Assembly (NCBI RefSeq): GCF_945882965.1
Contig: NZ_CAMCWY010000003.1
Location: 83,213-147,212 of the forward strand
Direction: 5' to 3'
From: Sphingorhabdus sp. EL138
GTDB lineage: Bacteria > Pseudomonadota > Alphaproteobacteria > Sphingomonadales > Sphingomonadaceae
DNA length: 64,000 bases
Made by a program: the position numbers and the translations under genes. Of the stretch, positions 43,712-52,967 are shown piece after piece. Numbering within the stretch: the stretch's first letter is position 1; each line of letters starts with the position of its first letter. The notes under the pieces were generated by a model that did not search any database, was not told where the DNA came from, and was given only the letters and a program-made list of their open reading frames with translations.

Positions 43712-45082
43712 ATGCTATCGCTTGCCGAAACACCATCACGCCATCCGGCGGACCGCCTAGCGTTGGTTAAAGGCGCGGAGCGTTTGACTTTCGGCGAGCT
43801 TGAAACGCGTTCAACTCGATGGGCTAGCTGGTTGATCGGCAAAGGCGTGCAGCCAGATGATCTCGTTGCCTTTTCACGGCCTAATGGCCCGGAATTCATC
43901 GCCATAGCTTTTGGCATCTACAAAGCAGGGGCCACACCCGCACCGATTTCTGGCAAGCTTCCCGCCTTTGAACGCGATGCGATTTTGGACGTAATGCAAC
44001 CGCGGGCGTACATTGAGCCAACCGATGCTCCTGATTGTGCAATGGCTATGCTGTCACCTATTCACGTTGCTGCATCATGGAAAGCATGCACCAGCGGCGG
44101 AAGTACGGGCAAGCCCAAAGTAATCGTAGATGGACGGCCTGCTGCTTTTCCAGATGGCATGGACTTTATTGGTATCCCCGAAAATGCCCCTGTGCTGGTG
44201 CCAGGTCCGCTCTATCACAATGCCTCGTTTAGCTCCGCGATTTTTGCGCTTTGGAAGGGCTGTACCGTCTGCATGATGGACCGGTTTGAGGAAAAGGCTG
44301 CGCTACAATTGATCGATGATCTGCGCATTCAATGGTCGATCATGGTGCCCACTATGCTGCACCGTATCTGGCGTCTGCCTCAACCTTACCGCGAGAGTTT
44401 TGACCTTTCATGCTGGAACATGGTGGTCCATACCGCATCACCCATGGCACCGTGGCTAAAGCAAGCGTGGATAGACTGGATGGGTGCCGACCATATCTGG
44501 GAAGTGTATGGGGCGACCGAAGGGCTGGTTCGTTGTTGGATTGGCGGCCGCGATTGGCTCACACATTCCGGATCGGTTGGTAAGCCGACAGGAGGAGCCC
44601 GTCTTCGGATATTGGACGAGCGGGGAAATGAAGTTCCAACCGGCATTGACGGGGAGGTTTATGCTATGCCCGCTGGTGGCCCAAAATCCAGCTATCGCTA
44701 CATCGGCGCAGAACGTCGCGCCACCGCTGACGGATGGGAATCGGTTGGCGACATCGGCCATGTCGACGCAGAAGGCTATCTGTATCTGGCGGACCGACGC
44801 GTAGACCTGATCATTTCGGGGGGCCTTAACATCTGGCCGGCAGAGGTCGAGGCAGCGATTTCCCGGCATCCCGATATTGTGTCTTGTGCGGTGCAGGGAA
44901 AGCCTGACGCTGACATGGGACAAATCGTCCATGCTGTTATTGAAATGCAACGCAAAACACTCTCGCTTGAAGAACTAAGCGCGTTCCTTTCCAACTATCT
45001 TGTGCGTGTCAAGCACCCGCGCTCGCTAACCATACAGGCAAGCGCAGTCCGCGATGACGCGGGTAAGTTCCGCAAACAGTGA
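43712..45082 (+). CDS. AMP-dependent acyl-CoA ligase
   Basis: 456 residues, shorter than usual (about 500-550). Motifs: TSGGSTGKPKVIVDG (P-loop with a variant GGST), YGATEGL, SVGDIGHVDAEGYLYLADRRVD, SGGLNIWPAEVEA and a terminal DAGKFRKQ with the Lys. It occupies the AliA position of alicyclic acid clusters. The missing length is mainly in the N-terminal subdomain. Confidence 0.85.
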   Translation: MLSLAETPSRHPADRLALVKGAERLTFGELETRSTRWASWLIGKGVQPDDLVAFSRPNGPEFIAIAFGIYKAGATPAPISGKLPAFERDAILDVMQPRAYIEPTDAPDCAMAMLSPIHVAASWKACTSGGSTGKPKVIVDGRPAAFPDGMDFIGIPENAPVLVPGPLYHNASFSSAIFALWKGCTVCMMDRFEEKAALQLIDDLRIQWSIMVPTMLHRIWRLPQPYRESFDLSCWNMVVHTASPMAPWLKQAWIDWMGADHIWEVYGATEGLVRCWIGGRDWLTHSGSVGKPTGGARLRILDERGNEVPTGIDGEVYAMPAGGPKSSYRYIGAERRATADGWESVGDIGHVDAEGYLYLADRRVDLIISGGLNIWPAEVEAAISRHPDIVSCAVQGKPDADMGQIVHAVIEMQRKTLSLEELSAFLSNYLVRVKHPRSLTIQASAVRDDAGKFRKQ

Positions 45083-45100
45083 TTTACCGAAGGAAGCATA

Positions 45101-46261
45101 ATGACCGTTACCCCGCCAACTCTTGAACAGTTCCGGCTTGAATTTCAAGCGAATGGACTTGTCCATCTCGTTTTTGATTGCCCTGAGCGGACGATGAATG
45201 TGTTTTCCAATGCGGCCATTCACGAGCTTGGTGTATTTGCCGCTTGGTTGGCGGGGGCAGATGTAAAGGGCGTTGTTATCCGCTCGGGCAAGGATAATGC
45301 CTTTTGCGCGGGCGCGGACCTGACTGAACTTGGCGTTGCCTATGATATGATAATGGAAGCACCGTTGCAGGACCGCTTTAATGTGGCGTTCGAGCATTTT
45401 TTCCCACTCAGCAAAGCCATTCGCGCTTTGGAAACGGCGGGTAAGCCCGTTGCCGCCGCAATAGCCGGCCTTGCCCTTGGCGGCGGATGTGAGTTGGCAT
45501 TGGGTGCGCATTACCGCGTGCTGGTGGATGATCCTAAAATTGGACTTGGTTTGCCTGAATCGCTCGTCGGCTTGTTACCCGGGGCTGGAGGAACGCAGCG
45601 TTTGCCGCGCCTGGTCGGCCTTAAAGCCTGCCTCCCGATCTTACTTGAAGGCGCTCGTTTGAGCGGTCAAGCCGCGCTCAATGCAGGGCTGGCGCACGAA
45701 CTGGCCAAGCCGGGCGAAGAGGTGGCACGTGCGGAAGCTTGGTTGCTGTCTTGTGCCGATGCGCGGCAGCCGTGGGATCGAGTTGATTGGGTTTTGCCGT
45801 CAACGCCAGAGATTGACGTGATCTTAGCGCCACTGCGCGCAAAAGCAGACCCCCTCTATCCTGCGCCGATCGCCATTCTCGATTGTGTTCAATATGGCTT
45901 GCCGCAAACCTTCGAAGGGGCAATCCGCAGCGAGATGGCAATCTTTGCACATCTCATCCAGCGGCCTGAGGCCCGGAACATGATACAAACCCTTTTCCTT
46001 GGTAAAACCGATTATGACCGGCTTAAGCGCAGGGATGCGTTACCAGCATTTGTCTCCAACGTTGTTGCTGCGGTTCAAGCTGTAGCTGGAGACAGAGGCG
46101 ACCCTGTGGTATTGTGCGCAATCAGCGAAGCCGTCTTGCCGTGGCGTGAGAAGCACACTTCTGACGAGCTGCGCCTCGCCGATTACGCGGTCGTCAAAGA
46201 GACGGGCTATCCGTCTTACTTGGGCGGCCCCTTCAGTTTCGCTGTTCGGGGTTTTGACTGA
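45101..46261 (+). CDS. Enoyl-CoA hydratase with FadB/FadJ-like C-terminal extension
   Basis: 386 residues. A crotonase core occupies the first ~260 residues with both glutamates (ALGGGCELALG and GLPESLVGLLPGAGGTQRL) and AFCAGADLTEL. The remaining ~120 residues (FLGKTDYDRLKRRD, AVVKETGYPSYLGGPFSF) resemble the linker and tail found in multifunctional FadB/FadJ, but the dehydrogenase domain is absent. It is the last gene of the plus-strand cluster. Confidence 0.83.
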   Translation: MTVTPPTLEQFRLEFQANGLVHLVFDCPERTMNVFSNAAIHELGVFAAWLAGADVKGVVIRSGKDNAFCAGADLTELGVAYDMIMEAPLQDRFNVAFEHFFPLSKAIRALETAGKPVAAAIAGLALGGGCELALGAHYRVLVDDPKIGLGLPESLVGLLPGAGGTQRLPRLVGLKACLPILLEGARLSGQAALNAGLAHELAKPGEEVARAEAWLLSCADARQPWDRVDWVLPSTPEIDVILAPLRAKADPLYPAPIAILDCVQYGLPQTFEGAIRSEMAIFAHLIQRPEARNMIQTLFLGKTDYDRLKRRDALPAFVSNVVAAVQAVAGDRGDPVVLCAISEAVLPWREKHTSDELRLADYAVVKETGYPSYLGGPFSFAVRGFD

Positions 46262-46383
46262 CCGTATGGCCTATCGAAATGGATGTGCCGCATCAGCGGC
46301 TTAGTCCGCAGCAGGCTGGCCTGACTGGTTTCACGAAGAGCCCAATGCAGGGAAAATGGCTGCGGCTTGATTTTGTAGCGGAT

Positions 46384-46418
46384 AAAAATGCCGAAGCACT
46401 ATTGGCCTCAGCATTTTT
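46384..46418 (+). terminator. Possible terminator of the plus-strand cluster
   Basis: AAAAATGC and GCATTTTT pair around a 19-base loop and are followed by further T residues. It lies about 120 bases after the hydratase stop but just before the end of the opposing phosphatase gene, so either direction may use it. Confidence 0.4.
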
Positions 46419-46445
46419 TGTTTCATTGGTTTTGGAGAGCAAGGA

Positions 46446-47219
46446 CTATTCTGAATATTCAGCGCGTAACTGGCGAATACTGTCTGGTGAGACGCCCAAG
46501 CCATTTACGATATAATCTTCGATGCTACCAAACCGTGAACTCATCTGCGCAAATGCGGTCGCCAGATATTCGGGGCGGACAAGCATGACTTCCTCCAACA
46601 CCTCGTCGCTCAGATCGAGGTCATATTTCGCGCGCAAAGCGGCAATCCCATCGTTCATACGGTTATCCCCAGCGGCATTGGTTAGCATGTAATCCTGATA
46701 GATATCATTTTCAGACACCCCCATCAGCTGGTGGAATAAAGCAACGGTTAAACCCGTCCGGTCTTTGCCCGCAAAGCAGTGCACCAATGATGCCGACTGA
46801 CATTCCGCGACGCTATTGAGATACAGCCCGAAGGACAATTGGTTGGCGGGATTGAACGGCAGGCTGCTATAGATTTCTTTCATTCCATTGATTGCTTCCT
46901 GACGGGTTGAAAGCCCTAAAAATGTCGACGACAAATGCGGTGTTTCGCCGTGTGCGTCTGGTATAAAGGCAAGTATGCCGCCTGCGACAGGCCCGACCAA
47001 GCTTGGATCAGTTCTGCGCTCAACGTCGCTGCGCAAATCAACTATTAGGTCAAGTTCGATTGCCGAAAGCCGGTCAATATCGCTTTTCGTGGCATAGCTA
47101 AGATGCCCCGAACGAAATAATCGCCCGCGTGGAATCACAGCTCCGGAAAGCGTTCGATAGCCGCCATAGTCGCGAAAATTATGTATGCCTCCCAATGGAA
47201 GCACTCTGCTTTCCGTCAT
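46446..47219 (-). CDS. Tyrosine-protein-phosphatase-like protein
   Basis: 257 residues from ATG 47219. The signature HCFAGKDRTG (CxxxxxR loop) is intact, preceded by the NFRDYGGY start and DLRSDVER, so it is a dual-specificity/Y_phosphatase3 type enzyme. Substrates may be phosphoproteins or phosphoinositide-like lipids. It lies between the hydratase and aldehyde dehydrogenase genes and has no obvious pathway role. Confidence 0.83.
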   Translation of the reverse strand: MTESRVLPLGGIHNFRDYGGYRTLSGAVIPRGRLFRSGHLSYATKSDIDRLSAIELDLIVDLRSDVERRTDPSLVGPVAGGILAFIPDAHGETPHLSSTFLGLSTRQEAINGMKEIYSSLPFNPANQLSFGLYLNSVAECQSASLVHCFAGKDRTGLTVALFHQLMGVSENDIYQDYMLTNAAGDNRMNDGIAALRAKYDLDLSDEVLEEVMLVRPEYLATAFAQMSSRFGSIEDYIVNGLGVSPDSIRQLRAEYSE

Positions 47220-47268
47220 CAATCCATCAACCTTTGCTACTCACCAACTTCCCACTTCAAGCGTGCCA

Positions 47269-48708
47269 TCAGCCCATTACATAAATCGATTTTGTCCGCA
47301 TATAACCATTGACGGCTTCAGGTCCGAATTCGCTGCCCATGCCGCTACCCTTTACGCCGCCAAAAGGTGAACCGAGTGAGGGCATATAGCCGTTTACGCC
47401 CACGGTCCCGCTATCGACTCGGCGGGCAACATCGGTTGCGTGCGCGCTGTCGGAGCTCCAGACCGAACCGCCCAGACCGAATATCGAGTCATTGGCAATC
47501 CGCACTGCCTCGTCTTCATCCTGATATTTGATGATCGAAAGCACGGGGCCAAAGATTTCTTCCTGTGCGATGACGGCTCCATTATTGACATCGGCAAAGA
47601 CAGTCGGCTCGACAAACCAGCCACGATTATGACCATTGGGGCGACCCCCGCCTGCAACTAACCGCGCTTCTTCCTTGCCCCTGGCGATATAGCCTTCGAC
47701 GCGGTCCCGGTGGAGAGCCGAGGCCATTGGCCCGACATGGGTGCCCGCATCCATCGCATCGCCAATCACAAGTGTGGAAACCATGCCAGCAACAGCGTCG
47801 ACAATTTCGTCGTAGCGTTTGGCCGGAGCCAATATCCGCGTGGCGTTGTAGCATGCCTGCCCGTTGTTTAGCATGCTTGCCATGGGAATGCCCGGAAGGA
47901 ATGTATTCAGGTTGACATCTTCGAGCAATACAGCGGCTGATTTACCGCCGAGCTCCAGAGTGACCGGACGCAACAACTCGCCGCAGACGCTCGCGATCTT
48001 GCGTCCTGCCGCGGTCGACCCGGTAAACGCAATTTTGTCTACTTCCGGATGCGAGACTAGATGCGCACCCGCAGCACGGTCCGCCGCGACGATGTTGATG
48101 ACGCCCGGCGGAACGCCTGCTTCAAGCGCAGCCTCGGCGACGAGATAGCTGTCGAGCACAGTGCCGGGCGAAGGCTTGACTACCAAAGTGCAGCCCGCCA
48201 GCATGGCAGGCGCGATCTTGCTAAACGCAAGGGTGGCAGGGAAGTTCCACGGCACAATCGCACCGACAACACCAATGGCTGATTTCTCGACGAGCGTTTC
48301 CTTGCCCATTTGCGACGGGCGACTTTCGGACAGCGACAATCCATCGGCAAGGCTGGCATAATATTGGAGCAATCCGGCGGGAAACTGGGCTTCGAGCATG
48401 TTTGACAGGCTTACCGGCATGCCGTTCTGCATGCTGACCGCTTGGGCTAATTGCGGGCCGCGCCTCGCCATGGCTTCCATGAATTTCAGCATGACCTTGG
48501 CGCGTTCGGCGGGGGATAATTGCGGCCAGCCGCTGTTGTCAAAGGCGGTGCGAGCTGCGGCAACCGCCGCGTCAATGTCGGCTTCAACGCCTTCGGGTAC
48601 GGTCGCGATGCGTTCGCCTGTCGAGGCGTTGATGATTTCGAAAACCTTGTGGGTCGAAGGTTTGACCCATTGGTTTCCGATGAAGAATGCAGTTCGGTCT
48701 AAGCTCAT
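47269..48708 (-). CDS. NAD(P)-dependent aldehyde dehydrogenase
   Basis: 479 residues. VVGAIVPWNFP, FTGSTAAGRKI, the Glu in LELGGKSA and the Cys in NNGQACYNATR are all present. The ATG follows TTTAGGAGAG. It probably oxidises the aldehyde formed by the alcohol dehydrogenase at 49769 to the acid that the ligases activate. It lies 15 bases downstream of a broken ferredoxin-reductase gene. Confidence 0.92.
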   Translation of the reverse strand: MSLDRTAFFIGNQWVKPSTHKVFEIINASTGERIATVPEGVEADIDAAVAAARTAFDNSGWPQLSPAERAKVMLKFMEAMARRGPQLAQAVSMQNGMPVSLSNMLEAQFPAGLLQYYASLADGLSLSESRPSQMGKETLVEKSAIGVVGAIVPWNFPATLAFSKIAPAMLAGCTLVVKPSPGTVLDSYLVAEAALEAGVPPGVINIVAADRAAGAHLVSHPEVDKIAFTGSTAAGRKIASVCGELLRPVTLELGGKSAAVLLEDVNLNTFLPGIPMASMLNNGQACYNATRILAPAKRYDEIVDAVAGMVSTLVIGDAMDAGTHVGPMASALHRDRVEGYIARGKEEARLVAGGGRPNGHNRGWFVEPTVFADVNNGAVIAQEEIFGPVLSIIKYQDEDEAVRIANDSIFGLGGSVWSSDSAHATDVARRVDSGTVGVNGYMPSLGSPFGGVKGSGMGSEFGPEAVNGYMRTKSIYVMG

Positions 48709-48723
48709 TGTATCTCTCCTAAA

Positions 48724-49426
48724 TTAGTCTTGTATCATACTGGCATCGTTGAATTTGTCGTAGAAAATTGCATCAAGCGGCACGCCCAGCCGCGCCAGCT
48801 CGGGCATAGCTGCATCGATCACCGCAAAGATAGGCCTGGGCGTCGGGTCCCAGACGCTCTAGGACGTCGATAAATGCGCCGTCGTGTCCGTGCCGAAGGA
48901 ACATTACCGGCCTTGTCTGACCGGATTTTTCGGGCGCAGCGGCCAGAAAACAGGACCGGTGAACTGGGCCCCCATTCCGACACATGTTGAGATAATGGAG
49001 CGCGCGATAATGCATTGGCAAATCAGTTTCCCAAACCACCCGCATAACATCGTGCGTTAGCGGTGTTGTCTCGGCAAGCTTGGCCGTCGCGGTAACATGC
49101 TCTTCTGACTGCGGCTGCAATTCGACTCGACGACCAATTCGGTTTTTTGGAACGGCCTGGCAGGCGAAAATACAGACGGCCTCAAGCTCTTCCCTGCTGA
49201 GCGCGTAGCTAAAGGGTTTAATCGCATCTACCTTGCTCGAAATCAGATTTGTCCGGCAGGTTCCGCAAGTGCCGAAAGTGCAATCATGTGGATAGGGCGA
49301 GCTCACCTGTAACGCTTGTTCAAGTATGGTTTCGCCGGGCGCAACCAAAAGCTGCAATCCCGACGGATTGACCAGAACCTTTTGTGGCTCCGCCTTTCCG
49401 AATAGCGATTTAATCCAGCTCATCAT
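48724..49426 (-). pseudogene. Broken ferredoxin/FAD oxidoreductase gene
   Basis: The N-terminal plant-type [2Fe-2S] domain is intact (C49-x4-C54-x2-C57 and C89). After about residue 135, however, the FAD-binding RxYS and NAD-binding parts are largely missing. The frame then reaches AQAYLCGD and changes into nonsense ending at 48773. The correct C-terminus (VIDAAMPELARLGVPLDAIFYDKF, seen in another frame) continues to a TAA at 48724-48726. So both an internal deletion and a frameshift are present. Intact relatives of about 330-350 residues feed electrons to oxygenases. Confidence 0.75.
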
Positions 49427-49768
49427 GCAGTTCCATTGATTCTAAACCGATTATCCATTCTGCGCAGCATTCTGAAAGGTTGTACAAAACCCGCAGAGTG
49501 AAGGCCCTACTCTTTACCTTACGGAATGAAGGTAATTTCCAACAAATCTAAATAACTTCACAAATAGTAAATAGGTTGACATGATTCGGGCATAGCTTAT
49601 TTTGAGGACGGCAGTATATAAATCAAATAATAATTTGCATGCCTCCATGCGAGCAACGCGCAAAGGTATGACTGGAAATGGCGAGCAGCAAATGGTGCTG
49701 AGCCGTGCTTATTTAGCCCGGAATCGTGATGCTATCCGCACTCGTTATTGATTTTTTGGAGAGAAAAA
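49427..49768. other. Divergent promoter region of the ADH and ferredoxin genes
   Basis: 342 bases holding a dyad TTACCTT-N8-AAGGTAA (49514-49535), a GTAAATAGGTTGAC motif (49567-49580) and a good sigma-70 pair for the ADH. No gene was seen. Confidence 0.5.
49576..49603 (+). promoter_or_regulatory. Sigma-70 type promoter for the alcohol dehydrogenase
   Basis: TTGACA (49576-49581), a 16-base spacer and TATTTT (49598-49603). The GTAAATAGGTTGAC motif at 49567-49580 overlaps the -35 box, which would suit repression by a regulator shared with other operons in the window. Confidence 0.45.
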
Positions 49769-50872
49769 ATGAAAGCGACAGCAGCAATCATCCGCAATAT
49801 CGGCGGACCTTTTCTGATCGAGGATGTCGAAGTGCAAAGCCCGGTTGGGGCCGAAGTGCTTGTACGTATCGTCGGCGTTGGAATGTGCCATACCGATCTT
49901 GTCGCCCGCGATGGCTTTCCTGTGCCGATGCCGATCGTGCTTGGCCATGAGGGGGCCGGCGTGGTTGAAGCCATCGGCCCCGATGTGAAAGGGTTGGCTG
50001 TAGGCGATCATGTCGTGCTGAGCTTTGATAGCTGTGCAGATTGCGAAACCTGCAACGAACATCTTCCCGCTTATTGCCATAATTTCCTTGCCTATAATTT
50101 TGCAGGCGTCCGTCTTGCAGACGGATCGACGTCGTTGTCGAGGGGCGATGAAGTCATTCACGGCAATTTCTTTGGCCAGTCATCCTTCGCCAGCTTTGCA
50201 ATCGCGCACGAACGGAACACGGTAAAGGTGGATAAGGACCTACCGCTCGAAATTTTGGGACCATTGGGCTGTGGCGTCCAAACCGGGGCCGGTGCCGCTG
50301 TCCTATCCCTGGAGATAAAGTCCGGCCAGTCGCTGGCGATCTTTGGCGGCGGCGCCGTTGGTCTTTCGGCTTTGCTTGGCGCACGTGCCATTGGAGCTGG
50401 CAGTGTAATCGTGATCGAACCCAATGCTGAACGCGGAAAACTGGCGCTGGAGCTTGGTGCAACGCATATTATCAACCCGAAAGAGTGCGACGATGTACTG
50501 GCGAAAGTGAAAGAACTCGGCGGAGGCGCTGGGGTTAACCATGCCTTGGATACCACCGGCATCCCAGCGGTCATTGCGGTGGCGGTAGAAACAATGCTGC
50601 CGCACGGCACTTTGGGCTTGATCGCGGTGCCACCGCCCGAAGCAATGCTGCCCGCTAACATGATGAGCCTGCTGGTCCGCGGTAGTATCATCAAGTACAT
50701 CACAGAAGGCGACGCCGACCCGCAGGTCTTTGTGCCCCAGATGCTCGCTTGGTACCGGGAAGGTAAATTTCCCTTTGACCGGTTGATCAAGACCTTCCCG
50801 TTCAGCGCGATCAACGAGGCCGCCGCTGCGTCGGAAAACGGCAGTGCGATCAAGCCAGTACTGCTCTTCTGA
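49769..50872 (+). CDS. Zinc-dependent alcohol dehydrogenase (aryl/benzyl alcohol type)
   Basis: 367 residues from ATG 49769, with GGAGAG upstream. The frame from 49748 has no such support. GMCHTDLVARDG and GHEGAGVV carry the catalytic zinc ligands, and CADCETCNEHLPAYC carries the structural zinc. The coenzyme site is LAIFGGGAVGLSALLGARAIG. The GCGVQTGAGA block is typical of the class III/XylB-type branch. It probably oxidises a primary alcohol to the aldehyde used by the ALDH encoded divergently at 47269. Confidence 0.92.
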   Translation: MKATAAIIRNIGGPFLIEDVEVQSPVGAEVLVRIVGVGMCHTDLVARDGFPVPMPIVLGHEGAGVVEAIGPDVKGLAVGDHVVLSFDSCADCETCNEHLPAYCHNFLAYNFAGVRLADGSTSLSRGDEVIHGNFFGQSSFASFAIAHERNTVKVDKDLPLEILGPLGCGVQTGAGAAVLSLEIKSGQSLAIFGGGAVGLSALLGARAIGAGSVIVIEPNAERGKLALELGATHIINPKECDDVLAKVKELGGGAGVNHALDTTGIPAVIAVAVETMLPHGTLGLIAVPPPEAMLPANMMSLLVRGSIIKYITEGDADPQVFVPQMLAWYREGKFPFDRLIKTFPFSAINEAAAASENGSAIKPVLLF

Positions 50873-51109
50873 CGCGTAAGCGTTGCTCCTAGTGCGGGTC
50901 AGTGCAGTGGGATCGCCCTTTTTTGGTAACCGCCTCAACGAAGCACCGTCAAAATCATCCCGCAAGCTAGTTGATGCTCCCATGTCACCTCCTCCAAATG
51001 AAGAACAACATAGAATCAGACTTTCAACCGATTGGGAATCCCAAATCTGAGTCATCCTCAGCGCAGCTTGGTATAATGCTATGAAGTGAATGTCTCACCA
51101 GTCACCCGA

Positions 51110-51211
51110 TGTTACAGCGGCAAGAGGCCGTGGTTTAAATGTAAGGAATGCAGAAAGTTTGCCGTCACCCGACAATTACCAGTTAGCTTCTTTATGGAGA
51201 ATCTTATTTAA
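51110..51211 (+). pseudogene. IS1595-family transposase fragment
   Basis: A 33-codon frame reads RPWFKCKECRKFAVTRQLP, the zinc-ribbon segment of IS1595/ISXO2 transposases (KCKxCRxQFSVT type). The rest of the transposase is absent and a stop follows. The preceding 240 bases (50873-51109) contain no gene that I recognise. Confidence 0.45.
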
Positions 51212-51214
51212 TCG

Positions 51215-51478
51215 CTAGCCAATGACATGACCGGCGATAAGGAGCACCCCCATCGCGACCAGCCAACTGCGGTACATGAACCGCCAATGAGGTGCGGCAT
51301 GCCGAGCCTCCATATAATGAATGATCACAAGATCGCCCTTGACAGCGGCGATAATAAAAACTGCACCAATAGCATAAAGCGCATGCTTTGAACCCTCAGC
51401 AAAGAATGTCGAAAATAACGATAGAGCCATTAGTATTAGCCATATGGTACTCGGCTTAGTTTGACACTTTAGCATCAT
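51215..51478 (-). CDS. Cytochrome c oxidase subunit IV-family membrane protein
   Basis: 87 residues from the first of two tandem ATGs, which overlaps the subunit III stop. There are three hydrophobic segments (near 12-28, 34-51 and 64-84), with KGDLVIIHYMEAR between the last two, as in prokaryotic COX4 proteins paired with NorE-like subunits. The longer frame to 51541 lies inside the upstream gene and is unlikely. Confidence 0.75.
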   Translation of the reverse strand: MMLKCQTKPSTIWLILMALSLFSTFFAEGSKHALYAIGAVFIIAAVKGDLVIIHYMEARHAAPHWRFMYRSWLVAMGVLLIAGHVIG

Positions 51479-52071
51479 TTTGCTCCCGCAAGATAAAGCA
51501 TTGGAAAGATGAACAGCCACAGCACGTCCACAAAATGCCAAAACAGCCCGACATTCTCCATCTTCTTGCGAAAATTTTTGCTGCCTAGCTCCGTCGATAA
51601 ACGCATTCGGCAGTGCCCCATGAAAACCATGCCACCAATCACATGGATGAAGTGCAGGCCAGTAATTAGGAAGTAGAAGGTGAAAAAGCCGTTCGATACC
51701 GGCGAAAGGCCGAGCGCAATCTTATCTGAATATTCGATCAACTTGTTGCCGGCAAACAATGCGCCGAGGAGCAGCGCTAAATTCAGATAAAGTGCTACCG
51801 CACGCTCAGCATTCCTGCGTGTCGCATGTACCGCCTCAACCATGCACCATGAGCTGGTCAAAAGAAATAGGGCGCTTGCAAGCCCAGTGAGAGGGTCTAG
51901 CTGCCGCTGTGAGACTGAGAATATATCAGGAAGGCGCAATCGCTCGGAAATATATACCAGAAAGAACAGAAAGAAGACAACCATATCGATGAACACGAAT
52001 GTCCAAATCCCGCTCGTCCCGGGATGGTCCTCGTGATCGGAAATGTCGCTTCGAAACTCGTTGGATTGCAT
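51475..52071 (-). CDS. Cytochrome c oxidase subunit III/NorE-like protein
   Basis: 198 residues with five transmembrane segments. GIWTFVFIDMVVFFLFFLVY, HFIHVIGGMVFMGH and LFWHFVDVLWLFIFPMLYL are typical of the NorE/COX3 family. No subunit I or II gene is nearby. NorE proteins assist nitric-oxide reductases or serve as accessory subunits, and here the pair with a COX4 protein is isolated among catabolic genes. Confidence 0.83.
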   Translation of the reverse strand: MQSNEFRSDISDHEDHPGTSGIWTFVFIDMVVFFLFFLVYISERLRLPDIFSVSQRQLDPLTGLASALFLLTSSWCMVEAVHATRRNAERAVALYLNLALLLGALFAGNKLIEYSDKIALGLSPVSNGFFTFYFLITGLHFIHVIGGMVFMGHCRMRLSTELGSKNFRKKMENVGLFWHFVDVLWLFIFPMLYLAGAK

Positions 52072-52154
52072 CGGTTCCCCCTACTGAAATGCGACAGCCC
52101 GGCACAGTCCCATAGGTCTATGCCGGGCCGAGCCGCTACAAATTACCTTCAACC

Positions 52155-52895
52155 TTATACTATTGCTAGCCTTCCAGCTGCGACTGCTTGGTCTGCGGTT
52201 GATTTGTAAACATGCTTCAGCACATAGAAGTTGTAGACGCCGAAGAACGCAAAAATCCATCCAGTGAAGATGATCCAGAAATTCCACAGCCCTGCGACCA
52301 TGAACGGACCGTCGGTTACGAACGGCATAAATATTAGCGGCACAAAGCCGATACCGATTGCTGCCGACACCCATCCAGCCCAGGCTGGGAACATCGTCTG
52401 TTTCTTGTTCAAGATCGTGTAAAGCGCCAATGCACACATCTGGATCGTGGTTATCATATAAGTGCAATCAAAGATGAACCACGTCATGGTGTGCACCATC
52501 TTGATAATCTCTGGTGAAACCTGACCCGTTAGAATCGAACACGCAGCCCACATGGCGGAGCAGAATGCGAAGAGCCATCCGGTCAAGATACCGCCGGCCA
52601 GTTCGATGAAGCTGAGCGCACCAACATTGCCATGCTCATCGCGCATCAATGATGCCAACAGGCAGGACCAAATGGTGTAGAATAAGCCAAACGTGGCGCT
52701 AAGGATCATGCCAGCACCGATTTCTGGATATTTACCGTAATATTCCGAAATGAGCTGATCTGGCGTCATCGCCATCATGTTAGGTGGCGGGATGTTATGC
52801 CCCATTATGCCCCAAGTGTAGATAATGCTAACTACGAACAGCGGCCCACACCATGCGAGGCCACGCTCGATTGCTCTTTTTGCGCCTTCTTCCAT
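52155..52895 (-). CDS. Integral membrane protein of unknown function
   Basis: 246 residues with about seven hydrophobic segments (for example 18-34, 60-82, 95-115, 130-150, 155-172, 180-198 and 210-232), very rich in Trp/Phe. No family was recognised with certainty. It lies 83 bases upstream of the NorE-like gene on the same strand, so one transcript is likely. A dyad with AAAACAA/TTGTTTT arms lies just upstream at 52950. Confidence 0.65.
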   Translation of the reverse strand: MEEGAKRAIERGLAWCGPLFVVSIIYTWGIMGHNIPPPNMMAMTPDQLISEYYGKYPEIGAGMILSATFGLFYTIWSCLLASLMRDEHGNVGALSFIELAGGILTGWLFAFCSAMWAACSILTGQVSPEIIKMVHTMTWFIFDCTYMITTIQMCALALYTILNKKQTMFPAWAGWVSAAIGIGFVPLIFMPFVTDGPFMVAGLWNFWIIFTGWIFAFFGVYNFYVLKHVYKSTADQAVAAGRLAIV

Positions 52896-52949
52896 TCCTC
52901 AACTCCTCCCATAAAACAGTTGATTGCTCAATAGCAGTCCCATAATTAT

Positions 52950-52967
52950 AAAACAACTATTTGTTTT
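52950..52967. promoter_or_regulatory. Inverted repeat AAAACAA-N4-TTGTTTT, candidate operator
   Basis: Seven-base arms separated by CTAT, in the divergent region between the membrane protein and the GST gene. Closest relatives are at 7-22 and 57466-57479. A TetR-type dimer is the likeliest binder. Confidence 0.5.

Noticed and set aside
46279..46515. 78-codon plus-strand frame after the hydratase
   Set aside because: No ribosome site or motif, and it overlaps the phosphatase end and a possible terminator.
50303..51055. 250-codon minus-strand frame
   Set aside because: It is opposite the alcohol dehydrogenase and its sequence has no family character.
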